Assembly: GCF_001570545.1 (NCBI RefSeq)
Contig: NZ_BBXD01000010.1
Coordinates: 1-64,000, forward strand
From: Herbidospora mongoliensis
GTDB taxonomy: Bacteria; Actinomycetota; Actinomycetes; Streptosporangiales; Streptosporangiaceae
Direction of reading: 5' to 3'
Length of the DNA: 64,000 nt
Below are positions 19,087-26,305 of the stretch, piece by piece (position 1 is the stretch's first letter; every line of letters begins with the position of its first letter). The notes below the pieces were generated by a model. It was not told the origin of the DNA. It did no database searches and worked only from the letters and a program-made list of their open reading frames with translations. The position numbers were made by a program, and so were the translations under genes.

Positions 19087-19133
19087 TCGAATCGATTCGA
19101 CCGCAGACTAGATCTCGCCTCCAGCGCCGTCAA
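19087..19133 (-). promoter_or_regulatory. arabinofuranosidase promoter with LacI-type palindromic operator
   Basis: On the minus strand TTGACG (19128-19133), a 17-nt spacer and TAGTCT (19105-19110) form a promoter. Immediately downstream, where transcription should begin, lies the perfect 14-nt palindrome TCGAATCGATTCGA (19087-19100) with a central CG, as LacI-family proteins prefer. Confidence 0.75.
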
Positions 19134-19386
19134 CAACATGTGTCAGGAGGTGAACGCCCCCGTTTGGTGCGCCGTTCCCTCCCGTCATGGCCGCCGGAAT
19201 CCGGGTGTCAGCGGCTTCCTTTCTTTGGGATTTCAGCGAGCCGTTCCCCAAGATAAGTAGGCTTATCTCTGGAGCGCCATCTTCCGCTCCTCCTGCGGTC
19301 CTCGTCGTCACAGGGCCGGAACCTCCCTACGGCAGCGTGTAGGGCTGATTCAGTCGGACCCATCAGGTCCGCAGCATCAGATGAGT

Positions 19387-19399
19387 ATGAAACTTTCAT
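19387..19399. promoter_or_regulatory. candidate operator, ATGAAACTTTCAT palindrome (site C)
   Basis: A 13-nt palindrome, symmetric except for the centre base. Its GAAACTTTC core is the complement of the core in sites A and B near the LacI gene 5 kb away, so the same regulator may reach this promoter region. Confidence 0.5.
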
Positions 19400-19519
19400 C
19401 CCCCGTGTGGAGGCTTCGCCGCCGCCGATGGAGTCGGCCCTCCCTCTCTGCCTGTCGAAACGCCGCGATCCTCGTCACCGCCCGACAGGGGGCGTGACGG
19501 GCAGCGTGACAACCTTCTC

Positions 19520-19578
19520 TTGACAGCAAAAGAGCGACTTCTACCCTGAGGTCCTCATTCGGGATCGAATCGATACGA
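19520..19578 (+). promoter_or_regulatory. fucosidase promoter with LacI-type operator
   Basis: TTGACA (19520-19525), a 16-nt spacer and TACCCT (19542-19547) are followed by TCGAATCGATACGA (19565-19578). The latter differs by one base from the palindrome at 19087 and sits in the initial transcribed region, as there. The GTG start of the gene is 22 nt further on. Confidence 0.75.
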
Positions 19579-19600
19579 TGCCCAAACGACAGGAGACAGC

Positions 19601-21544
19601 GTGCTCCCCGCTCCTCTGTCGCGGCTCCGCCGTCGGGTCGCTCCGGCCGCGACCGCACTGCTCGCCGCAACCCTCCTCACTCTGTCCCCGGCGGCGGAAA
19701 CGGCCGAGGCCGCCCCCGCCGTCTACGAGCCCACCTGGGCGTCGGTCGATCAGCATCCGGCCGCTCCCGAATGGTTCCAGGACGCCAAATTCGGCATCTA
19801 CTGGCACTGGGGCGCCTTCGCGACGCCCGAATACGGCACCGAGTGGTATCCGCGCACCATGTACCTCAACGGGTCGAACGAGAACAACCACCACAAGAGC
19901 GTCTACGGCGACCCGTCGGCGTGGCCGTACCACAACTTCATCGACGGCGCCCGCGACAAGGCCGGCAACTGGGTGCAGTTCACGCCGAAGCTCAGGTCCC
20001 AGGGCGGCGCGTTCGACCCCGCCGAGTGGGCGCAGCTGGTGGCCGATTCCGGAGCCCGGTTCGCCGGGCCGGTCGGCGAACACCACGACGGCTTCTCCAT
20101 GTGGGACAGCCAGGTCAACGAATGGAACTCGGTCGACCGGGGGCCCCGCCTCGACCTGGTGCGGCTGTTCGCCGACGCGATCCGCGCCAAGAACCTGAAG
20201 TTCCTGGTCACGCTGCACCACCTGTACAACTTCACCGGCTACTACCAGGGGGTGCCCACCCAGCCGACCACCACCCTGAAGAAGCTGTACGGGCAGCTCG
20301 GCAACTCCGCCGAACAGCAGCTCTGGCTCGACAAACTGAAAGAGGTCGTCGACAAGTACCAGCCGGACATGATCTGGCAGGACGGCGGTCTCTACCTTGT
20401 CGAGGAGTCCAAGCGGCTCGACTTCCTGGCCTACTACTACAACCAGGCCAACGCGTGGGGCAAAGAGGTCGTCGTCGCCTCCAAGGACGGCTTCCACCTC
20501 GACGGCGCGGTATTCGACTATGAACGCGGCGGCCCCGCCGACCTGCGCAGTCCCTACTGGCTGACCGACGACGCCGTCAGCAACCCGTCGTGGTCCTACA
20601 CCAACGGGATCTCCTACTACAGCGCGGCGGCGCTCGTCCACGCGCTGGTCGACCGGGTGAGCAAGAACGGCAACATGCTGCTGAACATCTCGCCCAGGGC
20701 CGAGGGCTCGATCCCGCAGACGCAGAAGGACCTGCTGACCGCCATCGGCGCCTACCTCCGGCGCAACGGCGAGTCGATCTACGCCACCAGGGCCTGGACG
20801 ACCTACGGCGAAGGGCCGACCAAGATGGGCGGCGGCAGCTTCGTGGAGCCGCGAGCCGGCACGGCGCAGGACATCCGCTACACCCGCAGCAAGGACAACA
20901 CGGTTCTGTACGCCACCGTGCTGGGCTGGCCGGGCTCCACCGTCAACCTGGCCTCACTGGCCTCCGGGCGGATGGACCTGTCGAACCTGAGCAAGGCCGA
21001 GCTCATCGGCAACACCGCCGGCACCTACATCAACCTGCCCACCCGCACCCAGGACTCCTCCGGTCTGCGCATCAGCCTGCCGAGCCAGCCCTACTCGGCG
21101 CTGGCCTACGTCGTGAAGCTCACGTTCAACGGACCGATGAAGACCCCCGCCGTCACGAGCGGCCCCTGGCGCAACACCAACGCCGGCAGGTGCCTGGACG
21201 TCTCCAACGTCTCCCAGGCCAACGGCGCGGTGGTGCACCTGTGGGACTGCATCACCGGTGCCGCCAACCAGCAGTGGACGGCGACCTCCGCCCAGGAACT
21301 ACGGGTCTACGGCAACAAGTGCCTGGACGCCAGCGGACAGGGCACCGCCGACGGCACCCCGGTCGTCATCTGGGACTGCAACAGCGGGATCAACCAGAAG
21401 TGGACCCTCAACGCCGACGGCAGCATCGCCGGCGTGCAGTCCGGCAAATGCCTGGACGCCAACGCCGCCGGCACCTCCAACGGAACCCGAGTCATCCTAT
21501 GGAGCTGCCACGGCCGCGCCAACCAGAAGTGGACCCGGACCTGA
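19601..21544 (+). CDS. secreted GH29 alpha-L-fucosidase with ricin-B lectin domain
   Basis: A 647-residue exported enzyme: signal peptide (1-38), GH29 catalytic domain (about 45-390), a beta-sandwich region (about 395-510) and a C-terminal ricin-B lectin (about 520-646). GH29 marks include KFGIYWHWGAFATPEYGTEWY, PVGEHHDGFSMWDS and the nucleophile region MIWQDGG. It hydrolyses terminal alpha-L-fucose, for example from xyloglucan or rhamnogalacturonan. The GTG start has AGGAGA 4 nt upstream. The lectin is strikingly like that of arabinofuranosidase copy 1 (both have GNKCLDASGQGTA and GVQSGKCLDANAAGT), which suggests domain exchange within this island. Confidence 0.92.
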   Translation: MLPAPLSRLRRRVAPAATALLAATLLTLSPAAETAEAAPAVYEPTWASVDQHPAAPEWFQDAKFGIYWHWGAFATPEYGTEWYPRTMYLNGSNENNHHKSVYGDPSAWPYHNFIDGARDKAGNWVQFTPKLRSQGGAFDPAEWAQLVADSGARFAGPVGEHHDGFSMWDSQVNEWNSVDRGPRLDLVRLFADAIRAKNLKFLVTLHHLYNFTGYYQGVPTQPTTTLKKLYGQLGNSAEQQLWLDKLKEVVDKYQPDMIWQDGGLYLVEESKRLDFLAYYYNQANAWGKEVVVASKDGFHLDGAVFDYERGGPADLRSPYWLTDDAVSNPSWSYTNGISYYSAAALVHALVDRVSKNGNMLLNISPRAEGSIPQTQKDLLTAIGAYLRRNGESIYATRAWTTYGEGPTKMGGGSFVEPRAGTAQDIRYTRSKDNTVLYATVLGWPGSTVNLASLASGRMDLSNLSKAELIGNTAGTYINLPTRTQDSSGLRISLPSQPYSALAYVVKLTFNGPMKTPAVTSGPWRNTNAGRCLDVSNVSQANGAVVHLWDCITGAANQQWTATSAQELRVYGNKCLDASGQGTADGTPVVIWDCNSGINQKWTLNADGSIAGVQSGKCLDANAAGTSNGTRVILWSCHGRANQKWTRT

Positions 21545-21580
21545 CCCCTGCGGAGCGCCATATCCCGTGCTGACGTTGGT

Positions 21581-21612
21581 GAGGCGGGCCAGGGTTCGCC
21601 CCGGCCCGCCTC
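21581..21612 (+). terminator. terminator after fucosidase
   Basis: A perfect 10-bp stem GAGGCGGGCC/GGCCCGCCTC with a 12-nt loop, 37 nt after the stop codon. Confidence 0.75.
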
Positions 21613-21775
21613 GCCTGTCTTCCGCCAGGTGTTCACTCACCGCAAGTGCGGAATACCTCTTATGGCAGGTGGGACCGGGAGGAACACCCGACTCTCGTTG
21701 ATCATCTTGCTGCGATCGCAGAAGTGTCACAACTTCGCTGTCGGCCTTCCCCCCACTTCCCGGAGGTGCGGATCC

Positions 21776-22081
21776 GTGGAATCTGCCGCTGCGCGCATGC
21801 GCCTGGAGATGATGCTCGACGACGTGGACCGGTCCATCGGAGTCCTGACAACCGACCCCTCAGCCGAAAACACCCTCACCGACGCCGACCGTAACCACGC
21901 CATGATCGAGGCGGCGACCCGGCAGCGCCAGGCGGTGGTCGCCGCGCTGTCCCGGCTCGACTCCGGGACCTACGGTCGCTGCGTCGACTGCGGCGTCGCG
22001 GTGCCCGACGGCAGGCTGGAGGCCCGGCCGGAGGCGGCCCGCTGCATCGGCTGCCAGTCGAGGTGTGAGAGACGCCGATGA
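21776..22081 (+). CDS. DksA/TraR-family C4 zinc-finger protein
   Basis: A 101-residue protein with a helical N-terminal hairpin and the C-terminal zinc finger CVDC-x17-CIGC (residues about 74-98; RCVDCGVAVPDGRLEARPEAARCIGC). The ATRQRQAVVAALSRLDSGTYGRC run is typical of actinobacterial DksA/TraR proteins, which bind the RNA polymerase secondary channel. The tip DxxDxA motif of true DksA is not evident. The GTG start is set by CGGAGG 7 nt upstream. It ends at the base before the convergent methyltransferase gene ends. Confidence 0.85.
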   Translation: MESAAARMRLEMMLDDVDRSIGVLTTDPSAENTLTDADRNHAMIEAATRQRQAVVAALSRLDSGTYGRCVDCGVAVPDGRLEARPEAARCIGCQSRCERRR

Positions 22082-22825
22082 TCAGAGGGGCTTGCGCCCG
22101 CTCGCGACAAGATGGATGCCGACTGTGTCGTCGTCGTCGGGGTGGGCGTCGAGTTCCGTCGTGACCAGCCACGACAATGATCGTCCGTCGCTGCCCAGCA
22201 CGTGGTCGACCGTCGAGGGCGACAGGACGGTGCGGGGGCGTACCCACTCGATCTCGAGGCCCGCGCCGGCCAGCAGGTCGCGGAGCTGGGCCGAGGAGAA
22301 GCAGCGGGTGATGCTGCCGTCGGGCCAGGGCACCAGCATGACCTCGCCGGTCTGACGCAGGTGGGCCCAGTAGTTCTGCTCGGCCAGGATCGCCATGCCG
22401 AGCACGAGCGAGTCGACGCAGACCAGCACCCGCCCGCCGGGCTTGAGCACCCGGGTCACGTCGGCGAGCGCCGACTCGGCCATGATCTCGACCGACAGGG
22501 CGCGCTCCTCGGCGACCACGGCGTCGACGCTCTCGTCGGCCAGGAAGGCCAGGTCGTCGCTGCGGACCTTGTGGATGCGGTCGGAGGCCTCGCGGAGCCA
22601 CGGCTCGGCGGCGGGACGGCGGAAGTCGAGCACCTCGACCACCCGGTGGCCGGCTCGGGCGGCCTGCGCGGGCCAGCGGCCCCGGCCGCCGGAAAGGTCC
22701 AGCAGCAAACTCGGCTTTTCGGGCAGCCACCTGCGCAACTGCTCGGCGACGACCGCGTGGTAAAAGGTCCAGTAAGGCCCGAGGTTTCCAGTGCCGTTGA
22801 GTTCATTGGCCGGAATGGGCAGCAC
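22082..22825 (-). CDS. class I SAM-dependent methyltransferase
   Basis: A 247-residue protein with a Rossmann methyltransferase core: motif I LLLDLSGGRGRWPAQAARAG (about 39-58), an acidic motif after beta-2 (VVEVLDF), and the motif IV/VI region VLKPGGRVLVCVDSL. The substrate cannot be told. The GTG at 22825 is chosen because AGGAG lies 6 nt upstream (22832-22836); upstream in-frame sequence to an ATG at 22972 would run into the divergent sigR promoter and lacks a binding site. It is divergent to sigR, so it may share redox control (inference). Confidence 0.75.
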   Translation of the reverse strand: MLPIPANELNGTGNLGPYWTFYHAVVAEQLRRWLPEKPSLLLDLSGGRGRWPAQAARAGHRVVEVLDFRRPAAEPWLREASDRIHKVRSDDLAFLADESVDAVVAEERALSVEIMAESALADVTRVLKPGGRVLVCVDSLVLGMAILAEQNYWAHLRQTGEVMLVPWPDGSITRCFSSAQLRDLLAGAGLEIEWVRPRTVLSPSTVDHVLGSDGRSLSWLVTTELDAHPDDDDTVGIHLVASGRKPL

Positions 22826-22933
22826 GAGCGGCTCCTGGACGTTGACGTTCTCAGAAGAAGGGCAGGCGGCGACGTCGTCGCTGCCAGCCGGTACGTAGCT
22901 TTTTCCCCGGATAAGGCATTGCGTACCTTGTCC

Positions 22934-22960
22934 GGGAACAGACTCTACGCCGCCGGGGTT
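22934..22960 (+). promoter_or_regulatory. SigR-type autoregulatory promoter
   Basis: GGGAAC (22934-22939), exactly 18 nt, then GTT (22958-22960) matches the SigR/SigH consensus GGAAT-N18-GTT. Transcription would begin within a few bases of the ATG codons at 22965 and 22971, giving an almost leaderless message. Confidence 0.8.
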
Positions 22961-22970
22961 GACGATGGGC

Positions 22971-23657
22971 ATGAACGCGTTGCTGGTGAGGCCGGAACCC
23001 CCGGCCTATGCCGTCCCGGTATCCTCTGATGCGATAGGCATCTATGAGGGGGTGGGTCCGGTCTCCAAGACAGCCGAGGAGACTCTGGAGCAGCGCAGTG
23101 AGCGGTTCGAACGGGATGTCATGCCCTATCTCGACCAGCTCTACTCCGCCGCGCTCCGGATGACCCGCAACCCCGCCGACGCGGAAGATCTCCTTCAGGA
23201 GACCTTCGCGAAGGCCTTCGCGTCGTTCCACCAGTTCCAGGTGGGCACCAACCTGAAGGCCTGGCTCTACCGCATTCTCACGAACACCTTCATCAACAGC
23301 TACCGGAAGAAGCAGCGCGAGCCGAAGCAGGCCGGCACCGAGGAGATCGAAGACTGGCAGCTCGCCCGTGCCGAGTCCCACACCTCCAGCGGGCTGAAGT
23401 CGGCTGAGCTCGAGGCGCTCGAACATCTTCCCGACAGCGACGTCAAAGACGCCCTCGCGGCGCTCCCTGAGGACTTCCGGATCGCGGTCTACCTGGCCGA
23501 CGTCGAGGGGTTCCCCTACAAGGAGATCGCCGACATCATGGGGACCCCCATCGGGACCGTGATGTCGCGCCTCCACCGCGGCCGCAGGCAACTGCGCTCG
23601 CAGCTCGAAGACTACGCGCGCGAGCGCGGGCTTGTGCGATCGGAGGAGGGCGCATGA
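22971..23657 (+). CDS. sigR: ECF sigma factor SigR (thiol-oxidative stress)
   Basis: About 228 residues. Region 2 contains [20 protein letters not shown] and [19 protein letters not shown]; region 4 contains [21 protein letters not shown] and [19 protein letters not shown]. These match actinobacterial SigR/SigH closely. It directs genes for thioredoxin, mycothiol and protein quality control. Start choice is open: ATG at 22965 or 22971 gives a form with about 30 extra residues, while GTG at 23052 ([10 protein letters not shown]) corresponds to the usual SigR start, so two isoforms as in Streptomyces (SigR' and SigR) are plausible. Its stop overlaps rsrA (ATGA). Confidence 0.93.
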   Translation: MNALLVRPEPPAYAVPVSSDAIGIYEGVGPVSKTAEETLEQRSERFERDVMPYLDQLYSAALRMTRNPADAEDLLQETFAKAFASFHQFQVGTNLKAWLYRILTNTFINSYRKKQREPKQAGTEEIEDWQLARAESHTSSGLKSAELEALEHLPDSDVKDALAALPEDFRIAVYLADVEGFPYKEIADIMGTPIGTVMSRLHRGRRQLRSQLEDYARERGLVRSEEGA

Positions 23658-23920
23658 GCTGTGGTGATCACCACGACACCGACTGTAGCGAGGTGCTCGA
23701 CCGGGTCTACACCTTTCTCGACGGCGAACTCGACGAGAACTGGTGTGGCGACATACGGCAGCACCTTGACGAGTGCGATCCCTGCCTGCGGGAATACGGG
23801 CTCGACAAAGTCGTGAAGCAACTCGTGGCCAAACACTGCGGTGAAGATCCGGTACCCGAAGACCTGCGGGCCAAGATCCGCCTTCGGATAGATCAGGTGC
23901 GAGCCGAACTCGTGGAATAG
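23654..23920 (+). CDS. rsrA: zinc-binding redox-sensitive anti-sigma factor RsrA
   Basis: An 88-residue ZAS-family anti-sigma factor that holds SigR inactive until disulfide stress. The redox zinc site is seen: Cys in [11 protein letters not shown] and the HxxxCxxC motif HLDECDPC (residues about 37-44). It overlaps sigR by four bases, so the two are made in equal amounts. Length and motif order are standard. Confidence 0.95.
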   Translation: MSCGDHHDTDCSEVLDRVYTFLDGELDENWCGDIRQHLDECDPCLREYGLDKVVKQLVAKHCGEDPVPEDLRAKIRLRIDQVRAELVE

Positions 23921-23930
23921 CCTGCTGGCC

Positions 23931-24839
23931 ATGCGGATTCTGGTCACCGGCGGTGCGGGTTTCATCGGTTCCAACCTCGTCGATCGGCTGCTCGCCGACG
24001 GCCACGAGGTGATCGTGGTCGACGACCTGTCGTCGGGGGCCAACCGGGCGGCGCGGGCCGAGTTTCACCAACTCGACGTACGCGACCCCGCTTTGGCCCA
24101 GGCCGCCGACGGCGCCGAGGTGATCTGCCACCTGGCCGCGCAGATCTCGGTGCGGAGCAGCGTGGCCGATCCGCTGAACGACGCGCGGGTCAACATCGAG
24201 GGCACGCTCAACGTCCTGGAAGCCGCCCGGAGCGCGAAGGTCCGCAAGGTCGTCTTCGCGTCCTCGGTGGCCCGTTACGGCCGCCCCCACGCCATCCCGG
24301 TGCCCGCCGGCACTCCGGCGCGGCCGATGTCGCCCTACGCCGCCTCGAAGGTGAGCGCCGAGGCCTATCTGTCGGCATATCAGGGGCTCTACGGCATCGA
24401 ATACACCACGCTGGTGCTGTCGAACGTCTTCGGGCCGCGCCAGTCGCCCGGCGGTGAGGCCGGAGTGGTGGCCATCTTCACCGACGCCCTGCTCGGCGGC
24501 CGGTCGACCGTCCTCTACGGCGACGGCTCCCAGACGCGTGACTACGTCTACGTCGACGACGTGGTCGACGCCTTCACCCGCGCCTGCGGCCCCCGGGGCA
24601 ACGGCGGGATCTTCAACATCGGCACCGGCGCGCAGACCTCCGACCGCGCGCTGCACGGCCTCATCGCCGCCGCCGCCGGGGTGCCCGACGACCCCGAACT
24701 CGCGCCCGCCCGGCTGGGCGACCTGCCCGCGATGGCGGTCGACCCCGCGCCCGCGTTCGAGGGGCTCGGCTGGCGGCCGGAACACGACCTCGCGGCCGCG
24801 ATCAAACTCACCGTGGATTGGGTGCGCAACGCTCAGTGA
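23931..24839 (+). CDS. NAD-dependent epimerase/dehydratase (extended SDR)
   Basis: A 302-residue extended short-chain dehydrogenase: an N-terminal NAD-binding TGGAGFIGS motif, the active-site Ser in SSVARYG and the YAASK catalytic Tyr/Lys. The overall pattern (DLSSG, NIEGTLNVLEAA, SNVFGPRQ, DYVYVDDVVDAF) is that of UDP-glucose 4-epimerase-like enzymes. The sugar-nucleotide substrate is not certain. It starts 10 nt after rsrA and is probably in the same transcript, which links it loosely to SigR control. Confidence 0.87.
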   Translation: MRILVTGGAGFIGSNLVDRLLADGHEVIVVDDLSSGANRAARAEFHQLDVRDPALAQAADGAEVICHLAAQISVRSSVADPLNDARVNIEGTLNVLEAARSAKVRKVVFASSVARYGRPHAIPVPAGTPARPMSPYAASKVSAEAYLSAYQGLYGIEYTTLVLSNVFGPRQSPGGEAGVVAIFTDALLGGRSTVLYGDGSQTRDYVYVDDVVDAFTRACGPRGNGGIFNIGTGAQTSDRALHGLIAAAAGVPDDPELAPARLGDLPAMAVDPAPAFEGLGWRPEHDLAAAIKLTVDWVRNAQ

Positions 24840-24952
24840 TGAGTTGATTACGGTTTGGCGACAACCCGGTGGGCCGCCTGTCCGCTGGGTAGCCTGATGG
24901 CGCACATCAATGTGGAGGCGGCGCATGTTGACAGACGCGCCTTCTTTGAGGG

Positions 24953-26305
24953 ATGGCCGCTTTGCGCGAACTGCCGTGGCCGGCGAAGATCTACTTCGCC
25001 CTGTGCATAGGGGCGGCCGGAGTCCTGCTCGTCCACAGCGGGCAGGCATATGAGACGCTCGACTGGAGCTCGACGCTTGTCCTCGCCCTGCTCTTCCTCG
25101 TCTGCGAGTCGGTCCCGACCCAGCTGAGCGTGCGCCAGGCGGCGATGTCGGTCTCGTTCTCCGCCGCGCTCGCCGCGGTGGTGCTGGTCGGCCCCGAAGG
25201 CGCCGCCGTCGTCACGGCGACAGCCGTCTTTTCCGTACGACCTGGGCTCCCCACCGTCAAACGCCTGTTCAACGGGGCCCAGTTCGTCATCTGCGGCTAC
25301 ACCGCCGGGTGGGTCTTCACCCTGGCCAACGGGATTCCCGGGCTGCCCCGGCGCACCGACTTCCCGGAGATCATCCTGCCCTACGGCGCCGCGACCTTCG
25401 TGTTCGTGGTGCTCAACTTCGTGTTCACCGCGCTGATCCTGGCGCTGGCCGAGGGCGTGGGCAAACGGCAGGTCCCGGTACCCGACGTGGCGCAGTTCCT
25501 GCTCTCCTACTTCGGCTACGCCACCTTCGGCCTCCTCATCGCCGGGCTGTGGGCCACGATCCAGTCGATCTCGGCCGTTTTGGTGCTGCTGCCGCTGTTC
25601 GTCGCCCGCTGGGCGCTGGGGCAGTACCACGCGCAGCAGCGCTCCTACGAGGCCACCATCGCCGCCCTGTGCCAGGCCGTGGAGACCAAGGACTGGTACA
25701 CCCGGGGCCACTGCACCCGCGTCTCGGCCGCCTCGTCGATGATCGCCGAGGAGATCGGCATGGGCACCGAGCGTCTCCACGCCATCCGCTACGCCGGGAT
25801 GCTCCACGACGTGGGCAAGCTGGGTGTGCCGACGAAGGTGCTGCAGAAGGACGGCGACCTCACCGAAGAGGAGTACGCCGCGATCCAGCTCCACCCGATG
25901 CGGGGCCTGGAGATCGTGCGCGGCATCGGCTTCCTCGACGAGGCGTTCGCCGGGATCATGCACCACCACGAGCGATACGACGGCCGGGGCTATCCGATGG
26001 GCCTGGCCGGGTCCGAGATCCCCGAGTTCGCCCGCATCATCTGCGTCGCCGACGCGTTCGACTCGATGACCTCCGACCGGTCCTACCGCAAGGCCAAGCC
26101 GCAGGAAGAGGCGGTGGCCGAGCTGCGCAAATGGTCGGGCACCCAGTTCGACCCGATCATGGTGGGGGCGTTCATCCGGGCGCTTGACCGCGACGGATGG
26201 AACCCGCCCGCGAGCGTGCCCGCGCCCAGCGGCATGCCGGTCGTGAAGGCCGCCAAAGACCACGACGACCCGACCACGCCGATCCAGGTGGTGTCCGACC
26301 GATGA
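24953..26305 (+). CDS. membrane protein with C-terminal HD-GYP phosphodiesterase domain
   Basis: About 450 residues: roughly 200 residues with six or so hydrophobic segments, then an HD-GYP domain (about 220-400). The domain is complete: GHCTRVS, HDVGKLGVP, the HHHERYDGRGYP signature and ADAFDSMTSDRSYR. Such domains hydrolyse cyclic di-nucleotides; the membrane part may sense a signal. The start is unclear: ATG 24953 has no proper binding site, TTG 24962 has GAGGG 9 nt upstream, and a better site (GGAGG-6-ATG at 24925) serves a different frame. It overlaps the following paralogue by four bases. Confidence 0.85.
   Translation: MAALRELPWPAKIYFALCIGAAGVLLVHSGQAYETLDWSSTLVLALLFLVCESVPTQLSVRQAAMSVSFSAALAAVVLVGPEGAAVVTATAVFSVRPGLPTVKRLFNGAQFVICGYTAGWVFTLANGIPGLPRRTDFPEIILPYGAATFVFVVLNFVFTALILALAEGVGKRQVPVPDVAQFLLSYFGYATFGLLIAGLWATIQSISAVLVLLPLFVARWALGQYHAQQRSYEATIAALCQAVETKDWYTRGHCTRVSAASSMIAEEIGMGTERLHAIRYAGMLHDVGKLGVPTKVLQKDGDLTEEEYAAIQLHPMRGLEIVRGIGFLDEAFAGIMHHHERYDGRGYPMGLAGSEIPEFARIICVADAFDSMTSDRSYRKAKPQEEAVAELRKWSGTQFDPIMVGAFIRALDRDGWNPPASVPAPSGMPVVKAAKDHDDPTTPIQVVSDR

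Larger units (their letters stand above)
18973..19600. other. divergent regulatory spacer between arabinofuranosidase and fucosidase genes
   Basis: A 628-nt region with no gene recognised. It holds two outward promoters, each followed by a copy of the same palindrome, and one ATGAAACTTTCAT palindrome near its middle. Confidence 0.6.

Noticed and set aside
22826-22972. N-terminal extension of the methyltransferase to ATG 22972.
   Set aside because: It overlaps the SigR-type promoter and lacks a binding site, while AGGAG-6-GTG at 22825 gives a normal family N-terminus.
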